Positions 50,139 through 59,737 of a stretch of 64,000 bases of DNA are shown in pieces. A model generated the notes under the pieces. It was not told the origin of the DNA. It saw only the letters and a list, made by a program, of their open reading frames with translations, and did not search any database. This DNA is from SZUA-229 sp036567985 (GTDB lineage: Bacteria > Pseudomonadota > Gammaproteobacteria > SZUA-229), in NCBI GenBank assembly GCA_036567985.1, contig DATCTK010000044.1, positions 25,938 through 89,937 of the forward strand, in the 5' to 3' direction. How positions within the stretch are numbered: the first letter of the stretch is position 1; every line of letters starts with the position of its first letter. A program made the position numbers and the translations under genes.

Positions 50139-51455
50139 TCAGCTGGTTAGCCACTGGTTGATCTGCACCACATCATCTTCAGATAAAATCCCCGCTGCCT
50201 GTTTTAAACGTAAAATATTTAAAATATAGTCATAGCGTGAGCGTGCATAGTCACGTTCTGCGCGGAACTGTTCGCGCAGTACCGAAAGCACTTCCACCGC
50301 AGTACGGGTGCCTACCTCGAAACCGGCCTGGCTGGCTTCGTAGGCGGTCTGTGTTGATACCAGTGCCTGATTGAAAGCTTTTACCTGGGCAATCGATGCG
50401 CTGATTCCCAGGTAACTGTCCCGTGCCGATTTTACCGCGTTGCGCAGCTCACGTTCATGTAACGAGCGGGCGCGTTCTTTCTGCGCCACCGCCTGACGGG
50501 TTTTTGCACTGGTCAAACCGCCGGAATAAATGGGTATATTCAGGTTAAGCATCAGGCGCGTATCTTCAGTGTCGATCGTCGTGGTATCGGTGTCGGTGCT
50601 GCTGTCATCGCGAGACAGGTTAAGATGCAGTGAAGGGTAGTGCCCCGAGCGGTCGATGCCAATCTGTGTCTGCGCGATCTCCAGGGCATACTGTGCCGAT
50701 TTAAGCGCCAGGTTATTTTCTTTTGAGGTGGCTACCCACTTATCGATATCCGCAGGCTCGGGCACCAGCAGTGGTAACTCACTGTCGAGCTGGTCGAGTT
50801 TCTGCGGGTAGCTGCCAATAATGGTGCGTAGGGTTTCGCGGCTGGTGTGTACCTGGTTCTGTGCCTGGATTTCCGCGGCAACCGACAGGTCGTATTGCGC
50901 CTGTGATTCCTTTACATCGGTGATGGCAATCAGGCCCACTTCAAAACGCTGGCGGGTTTGTTCGAGTTGTTCGCCTATGGCTTTCTTCTCGGCCGTGGCA
51001 AAGGCCAGGGTGTCTTCGGCTGACAGAACATTGAAATAGGCTTCGGCCACGCGCACGATCAGCGCCTGTTGCTGTGCAGAATAATTGGTGGCCGCGGCGG
51101 CAATTGACAGGTCGGTTTGTTCCAGTTGCAAATGCAGCCCGTGATTATAAATAGACTGGCTGAGTGACAGGGTGTAACCGGTAGTCTCGTAATCCCCGGT
51201 CGTTGTAGTCATCAGTGAGGCACCATCCCGTTCGGTGCGTGAGCCGAAAATATCCAGGTCAATATTGGGCAGCAGTGATGAGCGGGACTGCGAGCGGGTT
51301 TGCAGTGTGGACTGATAATCATACTGTGCCGCAAGTATATCCGGGTCGTTTTCCACTGCCAGCTGATAGGACTCGAGGAAATCTAGTGCATACGCCGGTG
51401 TGGTGGCAAGGGAAACTAACAGGCTGAGGGAGATGGTTCTGAATGTCTTTTGCAT
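50139..51455 (-). CDS. tolC: TolC-family outer membrane channel protein
   Basis: This protein has 438 residues, close to E. coli TolC. A signal peptide (MQKTFRTISLSLLVSLATTPAYA in part; cleavage near residue 23) is followed by the duplicated helix-strand repeat of outer membrane efflux proteins: LESYQLAVENDPDILAAQ in the first half, NNLALKSAQYALEIAQTQIG in the second. The protein would form a trimeric channel for type I secretion or drug efflux. The inner-membrane partners are not in the window. It lies 46 bases upstream of the HAD gene on the same strand. Confidence 0.9.
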   Translation of the reverse strand: MQKTFRTISLSLLVSLATTPAYALDFLESYQLAVENDPDILAAQYDYQSTLQTRSQSRSSLLPNIDLDIFGSRTERDGASLMTTTTGDYETTGYTLSLSQSIYNHGLHLQLEQTDLSIAAAATNYSAQQQALIVRVAEAYFNVLSAEDTLAFATAEKKAIGEQLEQTRQRFEVGLIAITDVKESQAQYDLSVAAEIQAQNQVHTSRETLRTIIGSYPQKLDQLDSELPLLVPEPADIDKWVATSKENNLALKSAQYALEIAQTQIGIDRSGHYPSLHLNLSRDDSSTDTDTTTIDTEDTRLMLNLNIPIYSGGLTSAKTRQAVAQKERARSLHERELRNAVKSARDSYLGISASIAQVKAFNQALVSTQTAYEASQAGFEVGTRTAVEVLSVLREQFRAERDYARSRYDYILNILRLKQAAGILSEDDVVQINQWLTS

Positions 51456-51514
51456 GGTCTCATCTAATCTGTTTGGCCAGTGTTGGATACTGCATTCTAA
51501 CTGATTGTAAACGG

Positions 51515-52531
51515 CTAAAACCAGTCATTCAGCATAATGCCGAAACTGAGCCGCTGGTTGCGGTGGTTATAATCAATCAGTGATTCGCCGTAGCCACTGA
51601 CATACTGTACATAGGCGCGGAATTTACGGTTAATTGAAAAACTGTAACCGATTTCATAAAACGCGCGCAGTTCGCCGCCGCTGACCGTGCCTCTTAGCAG
51701 GGTGGATAACTGGTGATCCTGCTTTTTCTGCCCAATTCTTAAATCGAAGTGCCCCAGATAATCCTGAATATCCGGGTTGTCATCGTCACCGGACAGTTCC
51801 GGCAGGCGATACCAGGGACGCAATTCAAGCACCCAGTGATCGTAGGTTAGTACGCTGCTCACGAACAGGCGGTTCCAGCTGCGCGACAGAGGTTCAGATT
51901 GTCCATTTGACTGATGGTTCAGTCCTACGGATAAATGGGTCAGCTTCACTTCACCGAAACCGCGGTTAATGAGAAAGGACCAGATAATTTCCGGTTCATG
52001 GTTGGTTTCCCGAAACGGCGAGGAATTGTCGCGGTTATACAGCTGCCACAGGGAGAGCTGGGTATAGGCAAACCAGAGCTGGCTATTTTTAATGAGAAAA
52101 TTATTGATAATGGGTACGCGGAAACTGATCTGGAATTTGGCTTCCAGGTTATCCATCTCGGTGCCGTTTTCCAGTGGCAACTCCGTGCCCGAAAATGGCT
52201 CGCTATTGGGTGTGTCCATATAGGTCAGGGGCAGAATATAGGTGGGGCGATGCGCGGTAAAGCTGAAGCTGTTATCCAGGGTGGACTGCTCCTGCTGTAA
52301 GCGTTCGTCGAGTACCGTATTGGTGAGGTGGTTGTTTAGTGGGTCCTGGCTTTCGTAACACTGCAGGCGCTGTGTGTCATCGCTGATCTGGCGGCAGTCA
52401 GTTACCCCGTTTTCCGCTGCACTCTGCGTCAGTGGTAATAATGTACCGAGGGTGCAATAGAATGCCAGGGCAATGGCGCCGGTCATTCTGCTAATAGCTT
52501 GCTTGATGGGCGAGAGCTTCAATCTGATCAT
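51515..52531 (-). CDS. pldA: Outer membrane phospholipase A
   Basis: This protein has 338 residues. A signal-like segment (about residues 15-40: MTGAIALAFYCTLGTLLPL) precedes a beta-barrel. The OMPLA active-site pattern is present: LNHQSNGQSEPLSRSWNR (His and Ser in HxSNG; Asn further on), with the C-terminal aromatic residue (NDWF). The family breaks down phospholipids that appear in the outer leaflet. An extra N-terminal stretch (CRQISDDTQRLQCYES) with two cysteines is similar to that in other proteobacterial PldA proteins. It lies 59 bases upstream of the TolC-like gene. Confidence 0.93.
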   Translation of the reverse strand: MIRLKLSPIKQAISRMTGAIALAFYCTLGTLLPLTQSAAENGVTDCRQISDDTQRLQCYESQDPLNNHLTNTVLDERLQQEQSTLDNSFSFTAHRPTYILPLTYMDTPNSEPFSGTELPLENGTEMDNLEAKFQISFRVPIINNFLIKNSQLWFAYTQLSLWQLYNRDNSSPFRETNHEPEIIWSFLINRGFGEVKLTHLSVGLNHQSNGQSEPLSRSWNRLFVSSVLTYDHWVLELRPWYRLPELSGDDDNPDIQDYLGHFDLRIGQKKQDHQLSTLLRGTVSGGELRAFYEIGYSFSINRKFRAYVQYVSGYGESLIDYNHRNQRLSFGIMLNDWF

Positions 52532-52593
52532 GGTTTTCCGGTATCCAGCGGGGAGTTTTGATGCAGGTGTAATCCAGGTACCTTAAATGGTTG

Positions 52594-53538
52594 TTATGAC
52601 AGTGCCGTGTCGAGCAGTGTCTGCCATTCGCTATCCAGCGGTGCGTGGACATCATAGCGCTGTTGTCCCAGTGAAAAAGTGAGCTGGCTGGCATGTAAAT
52701 ACATGCGTTTGAAACCGGCTTCGCGCAGCTGCTGGTTAAACCCGTTATCACCGTATTTTCGGTCACCGGCGACCGGGTGGCCAAGCGACTGTGCATGTAC
52801 GCGAATCTGGTGGGTGCGCCCGCTAAACAGCTTTACTTCCATCAGGCTGAGCTGATCCCTGTATTCCAGCGGGGTAAACAGGCTGCGCGCCGGTTTGCCC
52901 TGGGGATTGATCTCCACCATGCGTTCACCGCCGCGCAATGAGTTTTTTAACAGTGGCTGGTCCACCAGCTGTTCGCCGCCCTGCCAGCGACCCATAACAA
53001 TCGCGCGGTAGATTTTCTGCATGCCGCTGTCGTCATCGCGAAACTGCTGGTGCAGCTGATTCAGGGCAGGCCGTGATTTGGCGATGACCAGGCAGCCGGA
53101 GGTTTCCCGGTCGAGACGGTGCACCAGCTCCAGCATCTCCGCATCCGGCCGTGCCTGGCGCAGTATTTCGATCACACCGAAACGCACATTGCTGCCGCTG
53201 TGCACCGCCAGGCCGGCGGGCTTGTTCAGTACCAGCAGATCTGCGTCTTCAAAAATCACCGACTGATTGACCTGCTGCAGCAGGGATGCGGGTGCCAGGC
53301 CTTCGTCCGCCTGCGCCATGCGCACCGGCGGGATACGCACCACATCGCCTTGATTCAAACGGTAATCCGCCTTTTTGCGCCCCTTGTTGACCCGCACCTG
53401 GCCGCTGCGTAGCAGCTTGTAAACACGGCTTTTGGGGACGCCCTTGAGCTGGCTGAGGAGGAAGTTATCGAGTCGTTGCTGGTGGTTGCGGGCACCGATT
53501 TCGACGAGTTGTACACTGTGCTGGGCTGATTCTGTCAT
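52594..53538 (-). CDS. rluC: 23S rRNA pseudouridine synthase
   Basis: This protein has 314 residues from the ATG at 53538 (MTESAQHSVQ); an earlier in-frame ATG at 53601 is less likely. An S4 RNA-binding domain (about residues 18-80: RLDNFLLSQLKGVPKSRVYKLLRSGQVRVN, given in part as QLKGVPKSRVYKLLRSG) precedes the catalytic domain with Asp in HRLDRETSGCLVIAK. RluC modifies uridines 955, 2504 and 2580 of 23S rRNA in E. coli. It diverges from rne, the same arrangement as in E. coli. Confidence 0.95.
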   Translation of the reverse strand: MTESAQHSVQLVEIGARNHQQRLDNFLLSQLKGVPKSRVYKLLRSGQVRVNKGRKKADYRLNQGDVVRIPPVRMAQADEGLAPASLLQQVNQSVIFEDADLLVLNKPAGLAVHSGSNVRFGVIEILRQARPDAEMLELVHRLDRETSGCLVIAKSRPALNQLHQQFRDDDSGMQKIYRAIVMGRWQGGEQLVDQPLLKNSLRGGERMVEINPQGKPARSLFTPLEYRDQLSLMEVKLFSGRTHQIRVHAQSLGHPVAGDRKYGDNGFNQQLREAGFKRMYLHASQLTFSLGQQRYDVHAPLDSEWQTLLDTALS

Positions 53539-53942
53539 GGGCGTATCATAACAAAGCTTGACCCGCTTGCTGCAATTTGTAAGACTGTATCTGTTCCGCA
53601 AATAGAAGTTTTTTATTCGCCCGTAAAATCAATAACTTACAGCACGTTTGTAGTTATCATTTGATCACTTTGTGAGCAGGGTGGACTATTTTGGGGCACT
53701 CAGGGCATTAAAACCTGCCGGAGTTAACAAAGAATCCGGGTTTATGCGACAAGCTATAAACCCAAGATGGTGCGACAGAGCCGTAAATCTGCCACAACAA
53801 ACTAACAAATCATGACATTTTCTCTGATCAATCATTTAATTAAACAACTGCACACTCCCAGGGTGACCGGCTTGCATCACAATGCACTTCAGCCGTCTGT
53901 CTCACTGCAGGAGTGGGTGATGGCTGTTTACCTGTTGCTTAT

Positions 53943-53970
53943 GGCCAAGCCCGGTGAAGTCACCGGGGCC
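53943..53970 (+). promoter_or_regulatory. Strong hairpin in the rne leader
   Basis: GGCC-AAG-CCCGGTGA pairs with TCACCGGG-GGCC, 75 bases before the rne start. E. coli rne has a long leader with hairpins that let RNase E control its own message. This 505-base gap (53539-54043) could play the same part. An apparent coding stretch here is rejected below. Confidence 0.5.
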
Positions 53971-54043
53971 ATCCAGCAACAGCCCGGCTATCTACCGTTG
54001 CAGTCAGGATCAGGGTGTCAATCTACACTAGGTTTACATTCCA

Positions 54044-57000
54044 ATGAAACGAATCCTTATAAACGCACTCCAGAAAGAGGAGACTCGCGTGGCCATGGTC
54101 GATGGTCAGCAGCTCTACGATCTGGATATCGAAGTCGCCTCTCGCGAACAGAAAAAAGCCAGTATCTACAAAGGTACGATTACCCGGGTTGAACCCAGCC
54201 TGGAAGCCGCCTTTGTTGATTACGGCGCCGAACGCCACGGCTTTTTACCCTTTAAAGAAATCTCCCGCAGCTACTTTACTGAAGAAGCCCGCAATGCTTC
54301 CGGTCGCCCGGATATCCGCAGCGCCATCAAGGAAGGCCAGCAGGTTATAGTTCAGGTCGACAAGGAAGAGCGTGGCAACAAGGGCGCTGCCCTGACCACA
54401 TTCCTTTCGCTGGCCGGGCGTTACCTGGTACTGATGCCGAATAATCCGCGCGCCGGTGGTGTGTCCCGCCGCATCGAAGGTGATGACCGTAAAGAAATCC
54501 GCGAAGCCATGAATGGCCTGGAAATTCCCCAGGGCATGGGCCTGATCGTGCGTACCGCCGGTGTGGGTCGTGCCACCGAAGAACTGCAATGGGATATGGA
54601 TTACCAGGTGCAGGTGTGGAATGCGATTGAAAAGGCGGCAGAGGAACGTGATGCACCTTTCCTGATCTATCAGGAAAGCAATGTGATTATCCGTGCGCTG
54701 CGTGATTACTTCCGCGAAGATATCGGTGAAATCCTGATTGATAACCCGGATGTCTATAAAACCGCCGAAGACTTCGTAAAACAGGTGATGCCCAACAGCC
54801 AGCGCAAGCTGAAGCTGTACCAGGACGACAGCATTCCACTGTTTAACCGTTACCAGATCGAAGGCCAGATTGAATCGGCTTATCAGCGTGAAGTCAGCCT
54901 GCCCTCCGGCGGTGCGATCGTGATCGATCATACCGAAGCACTGATCTCGATCGATATCAACTCGGCACGTGCCACCAAGGGCAGTGACATTGAGGAAACC
55001 GCCACCAATACCAACCTGGAAGCGGCGGATGAAATCGCGCGTCAGTTACGCCTGCGTGATCTGGGTGGCCTGGTGGTGATCGACTTTATCGACATGATGG
55101 CGAATAAAAACCAGCGTGCGGTTGAAAACCGTCTGCGGGATGCCCTGAAAATGGACCGCGCCCGTGTGCAGGTGGGGCGTATTTCCCGCTTTGGACTGCT
55201 GGAAATGTCGCGTCAGCGTCTGCGCCCATCACTGGGTGAGGCGACACAGATTGTCTGCCCGCGTTGTAATGGCTATGGCACCATCCGTAATATCGAATCT
55301 CTGTCTCTCTCGCTGTTGCGCATTGCCGAGGAAGAAGCACTTAAAGAACATACCGGTCGTGTGATAATCCAGGTGCCGGTTGAAGTCTCGACCTTTATCT
55401 TTAATGAAAAACGTCGCGACCTGATTGAGATTGAAATTCGTACCGGCGTGGAAATCTCTTTCATTGCCGACAAGTCGATGGAGACACCGCACTACGAAGT
55501 GACTCGAGTGCGTATTTCGGAAAGTCAGGCCTATGAAGACACCAAGTCCTATGACCTGGCGGATCACGAAGAAGCGGTGTATTTACCCAGCCGTGAAGCC
55601 GATAATACCAGCGTTGCGGAAAAGCCCGCAGTACAGTCGGTAACGCCTGCGCAGCCAGCGCCGGTGGTGGAAAAGAAAGTCGCGCAGAAAGCGCCACAGG
55701 AAACACCCGCACTGGGCCTGATTCCGCGTTTATTCAAGGCCCTGTTTGGTGCCGACGAAAGCGAGGAAGAAAAGAAACCCTCAGCCAGTAGCAGGGGCAA
55801 GCGTACAGAACGCACGGCAGATAGCCGCAATACGCGACGCACAGGCAAGCGCAGTGACAGTCGCAGTGATAGTCGTGCTGATAAGAGTCGCAACAGTCGT
55901 CAGAATCGTCAGGACAGCGGCAACCAGCAGGACAGCCGTTCCGATAGTCGCCAGGACTCTCGCCAGGATAGCAGCACTAAAAAAGACAGTCGCAAGCAAA
56001 CCGAACGTAAGCCCAGACGTGAACCAGCAAAGGACAGGCCGACGAAAGATAAAGATGCACAGGAAGCGGTGCAAAGCAACGATGCAGCCGTGGAATCAAA
56101 GCAGAGCGATTCAACAGAGCAGCAGGAATCACGTAGTCGCCGTGGCAACCGTCGTGGACGTGGTCGCCGCCGTAGCCGTACCGATACCCGCCCACAGAAT
56201 GAGCAGCAGTCGTCAGCCGACCCGTCTGCTGAATCGGCACAGCAGGATAACCCGTCGCAGAAGCCGGTAACAGCAGAGAAATCTGCCGACAGGCCAGCGC
56301 AGAGATCGTCCGAGAAAGCACAGGGCAAGTCGACGGAAAAGGCTGCCGATAAAGCTGAAGATAAAGCCGCAGACGCATCAACTCAAAAGACCGCTGAAAA
56401 GGTGGGAGATAAAGCAGCTGACCAATCTGCTGCAGATATACCAGCGGATAAGCAGTCTGAGAAAAAGTCACCACAGGGTCGTTCGACCAGTTCTGAAGAG
56501 AAGTCTTCCGGGGTCGACAAACCAGTACCAGCAAAGGCCGACGCGCCTGCCGCGGGTAGCGAGCCGAAGGCAGAGACAAAGTCGGACAGCCGATCAGATG
56601 CCAGGGCAGACTCGGGATCGGGGAATAAGCCGCAGGCGCGTCCAGCAACTAACGAATCAGCAGCCCAGGCGGATGTAAAAACCGAGGCAAAACCCGCTGA
56701 TAAAACGTCGCAAAAGGCAGCAGATAATAAGCCACAAGCCGCTGCCAGCACTGATACGGCAGCAAAGCCAGCCGCACCAGTTGCTGAGAAGCCGGCAGTG
56801 GAAAAATCCGAGTCTAAAGCCGAGCCGGCTGCCAGTGCCAGGCCGCAAGCTAAACAAGCTGAACCATGGGAGTTTAAGCCCGCGGCGGATCAGTCAGCCG
56901 GGTCTGCGCCAGTGGCAGAGAAAAAGCCCCAGGCAGACAGCCAGGCTAAGACTGCCAGTGCAGATACAGCAAACAGGGAAGATAAACCCACGACACAGGA

Positions 57001-57061
57001 TAAAACACAGACTGCATCGGCAGAAAAAACCGAACGCAAGCCCTGGGAGTTTCCTTCCTGA
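54044..57061 (+). CDS. rne: Ribonuclease E
   Basis: This protein has 1005 residues. The catalytic half starts with MKRILINALQKEETRVAMVD and has an S1 domain (about 38-118), a DNase I-like region with acidic residues (ISIDINSARAT, VVIDFIDMM) and the zinc link Cys405 and Cys408 (CPRCNGYG), which match E. coli Cys404 and Cys407. The C-terminal half (about 530-1005) is low-complexity, rich in Ser, Lys, Asp, Gln and Arg, and disordered, as in degradosome scaffolds. An Arg-rich stretch (SRRGNRRGRGRRRSR) may bind RNA. The motif PWEF occurs twice near the end. A perfect terminator follows. Confidence 0.97.
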   Translation: MKRILINALQKEETRVAMVDGQQLYDLDIEVASREQKKASIYKGTITRVEPSLEAAFVDYGAERHGFLPFKEISRSYFTEEARNASGRPDIRSAIKEGQQVIVQVDKEERGNKGAALTTFLSLAGRYLVLMPNNPRAGGVSRRIEGDDRKEIREAMNGLEIPQGMGLIVRTAGVGRATEELQWDMDYQVQVWNAIEKAAEERDAPFLIYQESNVIIRALRDYFREDIGEILIDNPDVYKTAEDFVKQVMPNSQRKLKLYQDDSIPLFNRYQIEGQIESAYQREVSLPSGGAIVIDHTEALISIDINSARATKGSDIEETATNTNLEAADEIARQLRLRDLGGLVVIDFIDMMANKNQRAVENRLRDALKMDRARVQVGRISRFGLLEMSRQRLRPSLGEATQIVCPRCNGYGTIRNIESLSLSLLRIAEEEALKEHTGRVIIQVPVEVSTFIFNEKRRDLIEIEIRTGVEISFIADKSMETPHYEVTRVRISESQAYEDTKSYDLADHEEAVYLPSREADNTSVAEKPAVQSVTPAQPAPVVEKKVAQKAPQETPALGLIPRLFKALFGADESEEEKKPSASSRGKRTERTADSRNTRRTGKRSDSRSDSRADKSRNSRQNRQDSGNQQDSRSDSRQDSRQDSSTKKDSRKQTERKPRREPAKDRPTKDKDAQEAVQSNDAAVESKQSDSTEQQESRSRRGNRRGRGRRRSRTDTRPQNEQQSSADPSAESAQQDNPSQKPVTAEKSADRPAQRSSEKAQGKSTEKAADKAEDKAADASTQKTAEKVGDKAADQSAADIPADKQSEKKSPQGRSTSSEEKSSGVDKPVPAKADAPAAGSEPKAETKSDSRSDARADSGSGNKPQARPATNESAAQADVKTEAKPADKTSQKAADNKPQAAASTDTAAKPAAPVAEKPAVEKSESKAEPAASARPQAKQAEPWEFKPAADQSAGSAPVAEKKPQADSQAKTASADTANREDKPTTQDKTQTASAEKTERKPWEFPS

Positions 57062-57094
57062 TCAGGTCGCTGTTTATTAGCTGAAGTAGAAAAC

Positions 57095-57126
57095 ATAAAA
57101 AGCCACTCAATTGAGTGGCTTTTTAT
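57095..57126 (+). terminator. Terminator after rne
   Basis: ATAAAAAGCCACTCAA and TTGAGTGGCTTTTTAT form a perfect palindrome of 32 bases with T run. Confidence 0.88.
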
Positions 57127-57232
57127 GTACAGGATGTACGGTATTCCGCGAGAGGCAGGACGCCGGCAGCGGCCTGTTTTAAAAGAAAACGCGAACAACG
57201 CGAAAACCGCGAATGAACGCCAAATTGTTACT

Positions 57233-57398
57233 CGTTCCCACGCTCCTGCGTGGGAACGCATACACAGCGGACATTAATAACTAACTGGCATAACACTGCC
57301 AAAGGGTTCCCACGCAGGAGCATGGGAACCAGTAAGGAACCCCAACGACCTGGATCAAATTGACTGATGTTGGGGTTCGTTCCTCACCCCAACCTACG
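57233..57398. repeat. Cluster of REP-like palindromes
   Basis: CGTTCCCACGC...GCGTGGGAACG (57233-57258) and a looser copy (57304-57330) are followed by GTTGGGGTT...ACCCCAACC (57369-57398), which is of the same type as the repeat at 42269-42354. The rest of the gap (57062-57536) has no gene I can support. Confidence 0.65.
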
Positions 57399-57536
57399 CA
57401 AAATTTGCGTTGACGTGCATGGATGCGCAGGAGTTGTCATTTATTCCGCACATCCATGTGCTCCACCCTTCGGGCCGTGCATTCGCACGTTCAAAGTGCT
57501 CCTGCACTTTAGTGCGTGCATTTGCGGACTTATGGG

Positions 57537-58010
57537 TTATAAACCGTGCTGTTTGCGTATATGCGCCAGCAGACCGGCAGAGGCGTCTTCCACCAGATCG
57601 AACACATGCTCGAAACCCTGTTCGCCGCCGTAATAGGGGTCGGGCACTTCCTGGGCGTCAAAATTTTCTGCAAACTGCAGGAACATATGTAGATTGTCTG
57701 CATTGCTGCCGGCAACCTGTTGCAGGTCGGCGTGATTATTGTGATCCATCGCCAGCACGTAATCAAACTGCTGGAAATCAGCCGCTTCAACCTTGCGGCC
57801 GCGCAGGTCACCGAGTTCTATACCTCGACTGCGGGCGGTTTGCTGCGCACGGGAATCCGGTGGCTCGCCGATGTGGTAGGCATGGGTGCCGGCGGAGTCG
57901 GTGTGGATTTTATCGGCAAGACCGGCCTGTCTGACGACGTGCCGAAACACACCTTCGGCGGTGGGTGACCTGCAAATATTGCCCATGCAGACGAATAAGA
58001 CTTTTACCAT
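57537..58010 (-). CDS. Low-molecular-weight protein-tyrosine phosphatase
   Basis: This protein has 157 residues from the ATG at 58010 (MVKVLFVCMGNICRSPTAEG), which has GGAG 7 bases upstream; an in-frame start at 58100 lies in the cysS promoter region and is rejected. The active site is CMGNICRS (Cys8, Arg14), and the general acid Asp is in VPDPYYGGE. Such phosphatases act on tyrosine-phosphorylated proteins or arsenate-like substrates; no arsenic genes are present here. It diverges from cysS. Confidence 0.95.
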   Translation of the reverse strand: MVKVLFVCMGNICRSPTAEGVFRHVVRQAGLADKIHTDSAGTHAYHIGEPPDSRAQQTARSRGIELGDLRGRKVEAADFQQFDYVLAMDHNNHADLQQVAGSNADNLHMFLQFAENFDAQEVPDPYYGGEQGFEHVFDLVEDASAGLLAHIRKQHGL

Positions 58011-58120
58011 AGGGGTTCTCCAAATGAAAAGCGAGAAGCTTAAAACCACTGTATAATAACCGACTATGTTTGTAGTCACACTATCAACCCGGCCTTTCAA
58101 TTCGTTTTCAAAGTAAGCAA

Positions 58121-59509
58121 ATGCTAAAAATTTATAACAGTTACACCCGCCAGAAAGAAGAGTTCAAACCCATTACCCCCGGCAAGGTTCGCATGTATGT
58201 CTGCGGCATGACCGTATACGATCTGTGTCACCTGGGTCACGCGCGGGTGCTGGTGGTGTTCGATATGGTCACGCGCTATTTCCGATCGCTGGGTTACGAG
58301 GTGACCTATGTGCGTAATGTCACCGATATTGATGACAAAATTATTCAGCGCGCCAATGAAAAAGGCGAGGATTTTAATCAGCTGACCGAGCGCTTTATTC
58401 AGGCTATGCACGAGGATGCTGAAGCACTGGGCGTGTTGCCGCCGGACGAAGAGCCGCGCGCCACCACCTCGATGCAGGACATTATTGCAATGATTACTGT
58501 GCTGCAACAAAAAGGCTATGCCTATGCGGCGGAGAACGGTGATGTGTACTATGACGTGAGCAAGTTTGCTGACTATGGTCGTTTATCCGGCAAGAAAACT
58601 GATGAGCTACGCGCCGGTGAACGCATTGCGGTGGATGAGTTCAAGGATGATCCGCTGGATTTTGTCCTGTGGAAAGCCGCCAAGCCAGGCGAACCTTTCT
58701 GGGAATCCCCCTGGGGCAAGGGTCGGCCTGGCTGGCATATCGAATGTTCTGCCATGTCGACCTGCTGCCTGGGAAACACCTTTGATATTCACGGTGGTGG
58801 CCAGGATCTGCAGTTCCCGCACCATGAAAATGAAATCGCGCAATCGGAAGCGGCCACCGGTGAAAAGTTTGTTCACACCTGGATGCACAATGGCTTTGTG
58901 CGCATCGATGATGAAAAGATGTCCAAGTCACTGGGCAATTTCTTTACCGTGCGTGAAATACTTGAACGCTACCGCGCGGAAGATGTGCGCTACTTTATTC
59001 TGGCCAGTCACTACCGCAGTCCGCTGAATTATTCAGACCAGATGCTGGACAGTGCCGGTGCGGCGCTGAGCCGTTTATATAATGCCCTGCGTGAGATTGA
59101 AATCGGTGAGATGGACAGTGCGTCCGATGAGTATGTCAGCCGTTTCCAGGCGGCGATGAATGAAGATTTCAACACCTCCGAAGCGATTGCGGTGCTGTTT
59201 GACCTGGCTGGCCAGATTAATAAACTAAAAGTCAGTGACAGTGCGCGAGCCTCGTCACTGGCGGCAACACTGAAACAGCTGGGTAGCATACTGGGCTTGT
59301 TGCAGGAAGACCCTGAAGCCTATCTGAAAAGCGCGGGTAATAGCAGTGACGGTTTGAGCGATCAGCAGATTGATGAGCTGATTGCGCAGCGCACACAGGC
59401 CAAGGCAGATAAAAACTGGGGTGAAGCGGATCGTATTCGCGATGAGCTGAAAGCCCAGGGAATAGAGCTTGAAGACAAGGCGGGTGTTACCAGCTGGCGA
59501 CGCGCCTGA
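58121..59509 (+). CDS. cysS: Cysteinyl-tRNA synthetase
   Basis: This protein has 462 residues, the usual length. The class I signature is CHLGHARV (HIGH-type, about residues 35-42), and the zinc ligands include Cys28 (YVCGMTVYD) and the Cys and His in HIECSAM and GGGQDLQFPHHENE. The KMSKS motif is present (DDEKMSKSLGNF). A C-terminal DALR/anticodon-binding part follows, ending in IELEDKAGVTSWRRA. It is essential for loading cysteine on its tRNA. It diverges from the phosphatase gene. Confidence 0.97.
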   Translation: MLKIYNSYTRQKEEFKPITPGKVRMYVCGMTVYDLCHLGHARVLVVFDMVTRYFRSLGYEVTYVRNVTDIDDKIIQRANEKGEDFNQLTERFIQAMHEDAEALGVLPPDEEPRATTSMQDIIAMITVLQQKGYAYAAENGDVYYDVSKFADYGRLSGKKTDELRAGERIAVDEFKDDPLDFVLWKAAKPGEPFWESPWGKGRPGWHIECSAMSTCCLGNTFDIHGGGQDLQFPHHENEIAQSEAATGEKFVHTWMHNGFVRIDDEKMSKSLGNFFTVREILERYRAEDVRYFILASHYRSPLNYSDQMLDSAGAALSRLYNALREIEIGEMDSASDEYVSRFQAAMNEDFNTSEAIAVLFDLAGQINKLKVSDSARASSLAATLKQLGSILGLLQEDPEAYLKSAGNSSDGLSDQQIDELIAQRTQAKADKNWGEADRIRDELKAQGIELEDKAGVTSWRRA

Positions 59510-59679
59510 TTGGGTTTGATGCAGGCTAATGGAGGGTTTGTAGGATAGGCTTATGCAATGGCATGGAGCACAGTGTGCAAAATGATTTTACTGGATAAGC
59601 AAAAAAGCACCCCAGTCGCAAGGCGCTAAAACAGGTGACCAGTCTGCAGGAGTCCTGTTTTTATAATTATCAGGCCAAA

Positions 59680-59716
59680 AAAAACCTGCAGTGCAATATT
59701 GCACTGCAGGTTTTAT
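59680..59716. terminator. Perfect hairpin after the porin and cysS
   Basis: AAAACCTGCAGTGCAAT pairs with ATTGCACTGCAGGTTTT in a perfect 34-base palindrome. It lies past the porin stop on the minus strand, and could also end cysS transcription from the other side. Confidence 0.8.
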
Positions 59717-59737
59717 CGATCAACTGTCCAGGGTTGC

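Noticed and set aside
53812..54192. A 126-codon open frame in the rne leader
   Set aside because: It overlaps rne in another frame, has no ribosome-binding site and no family pattern, and lies across the hairpin of the leader.
57367..57633. An 88-codon frame after the REP-like repeats
   Set aside because: It runs through repeat sequence into the end of the phosphatase gene on the other strand and has a Cys/His/Pro-rich chance composition.
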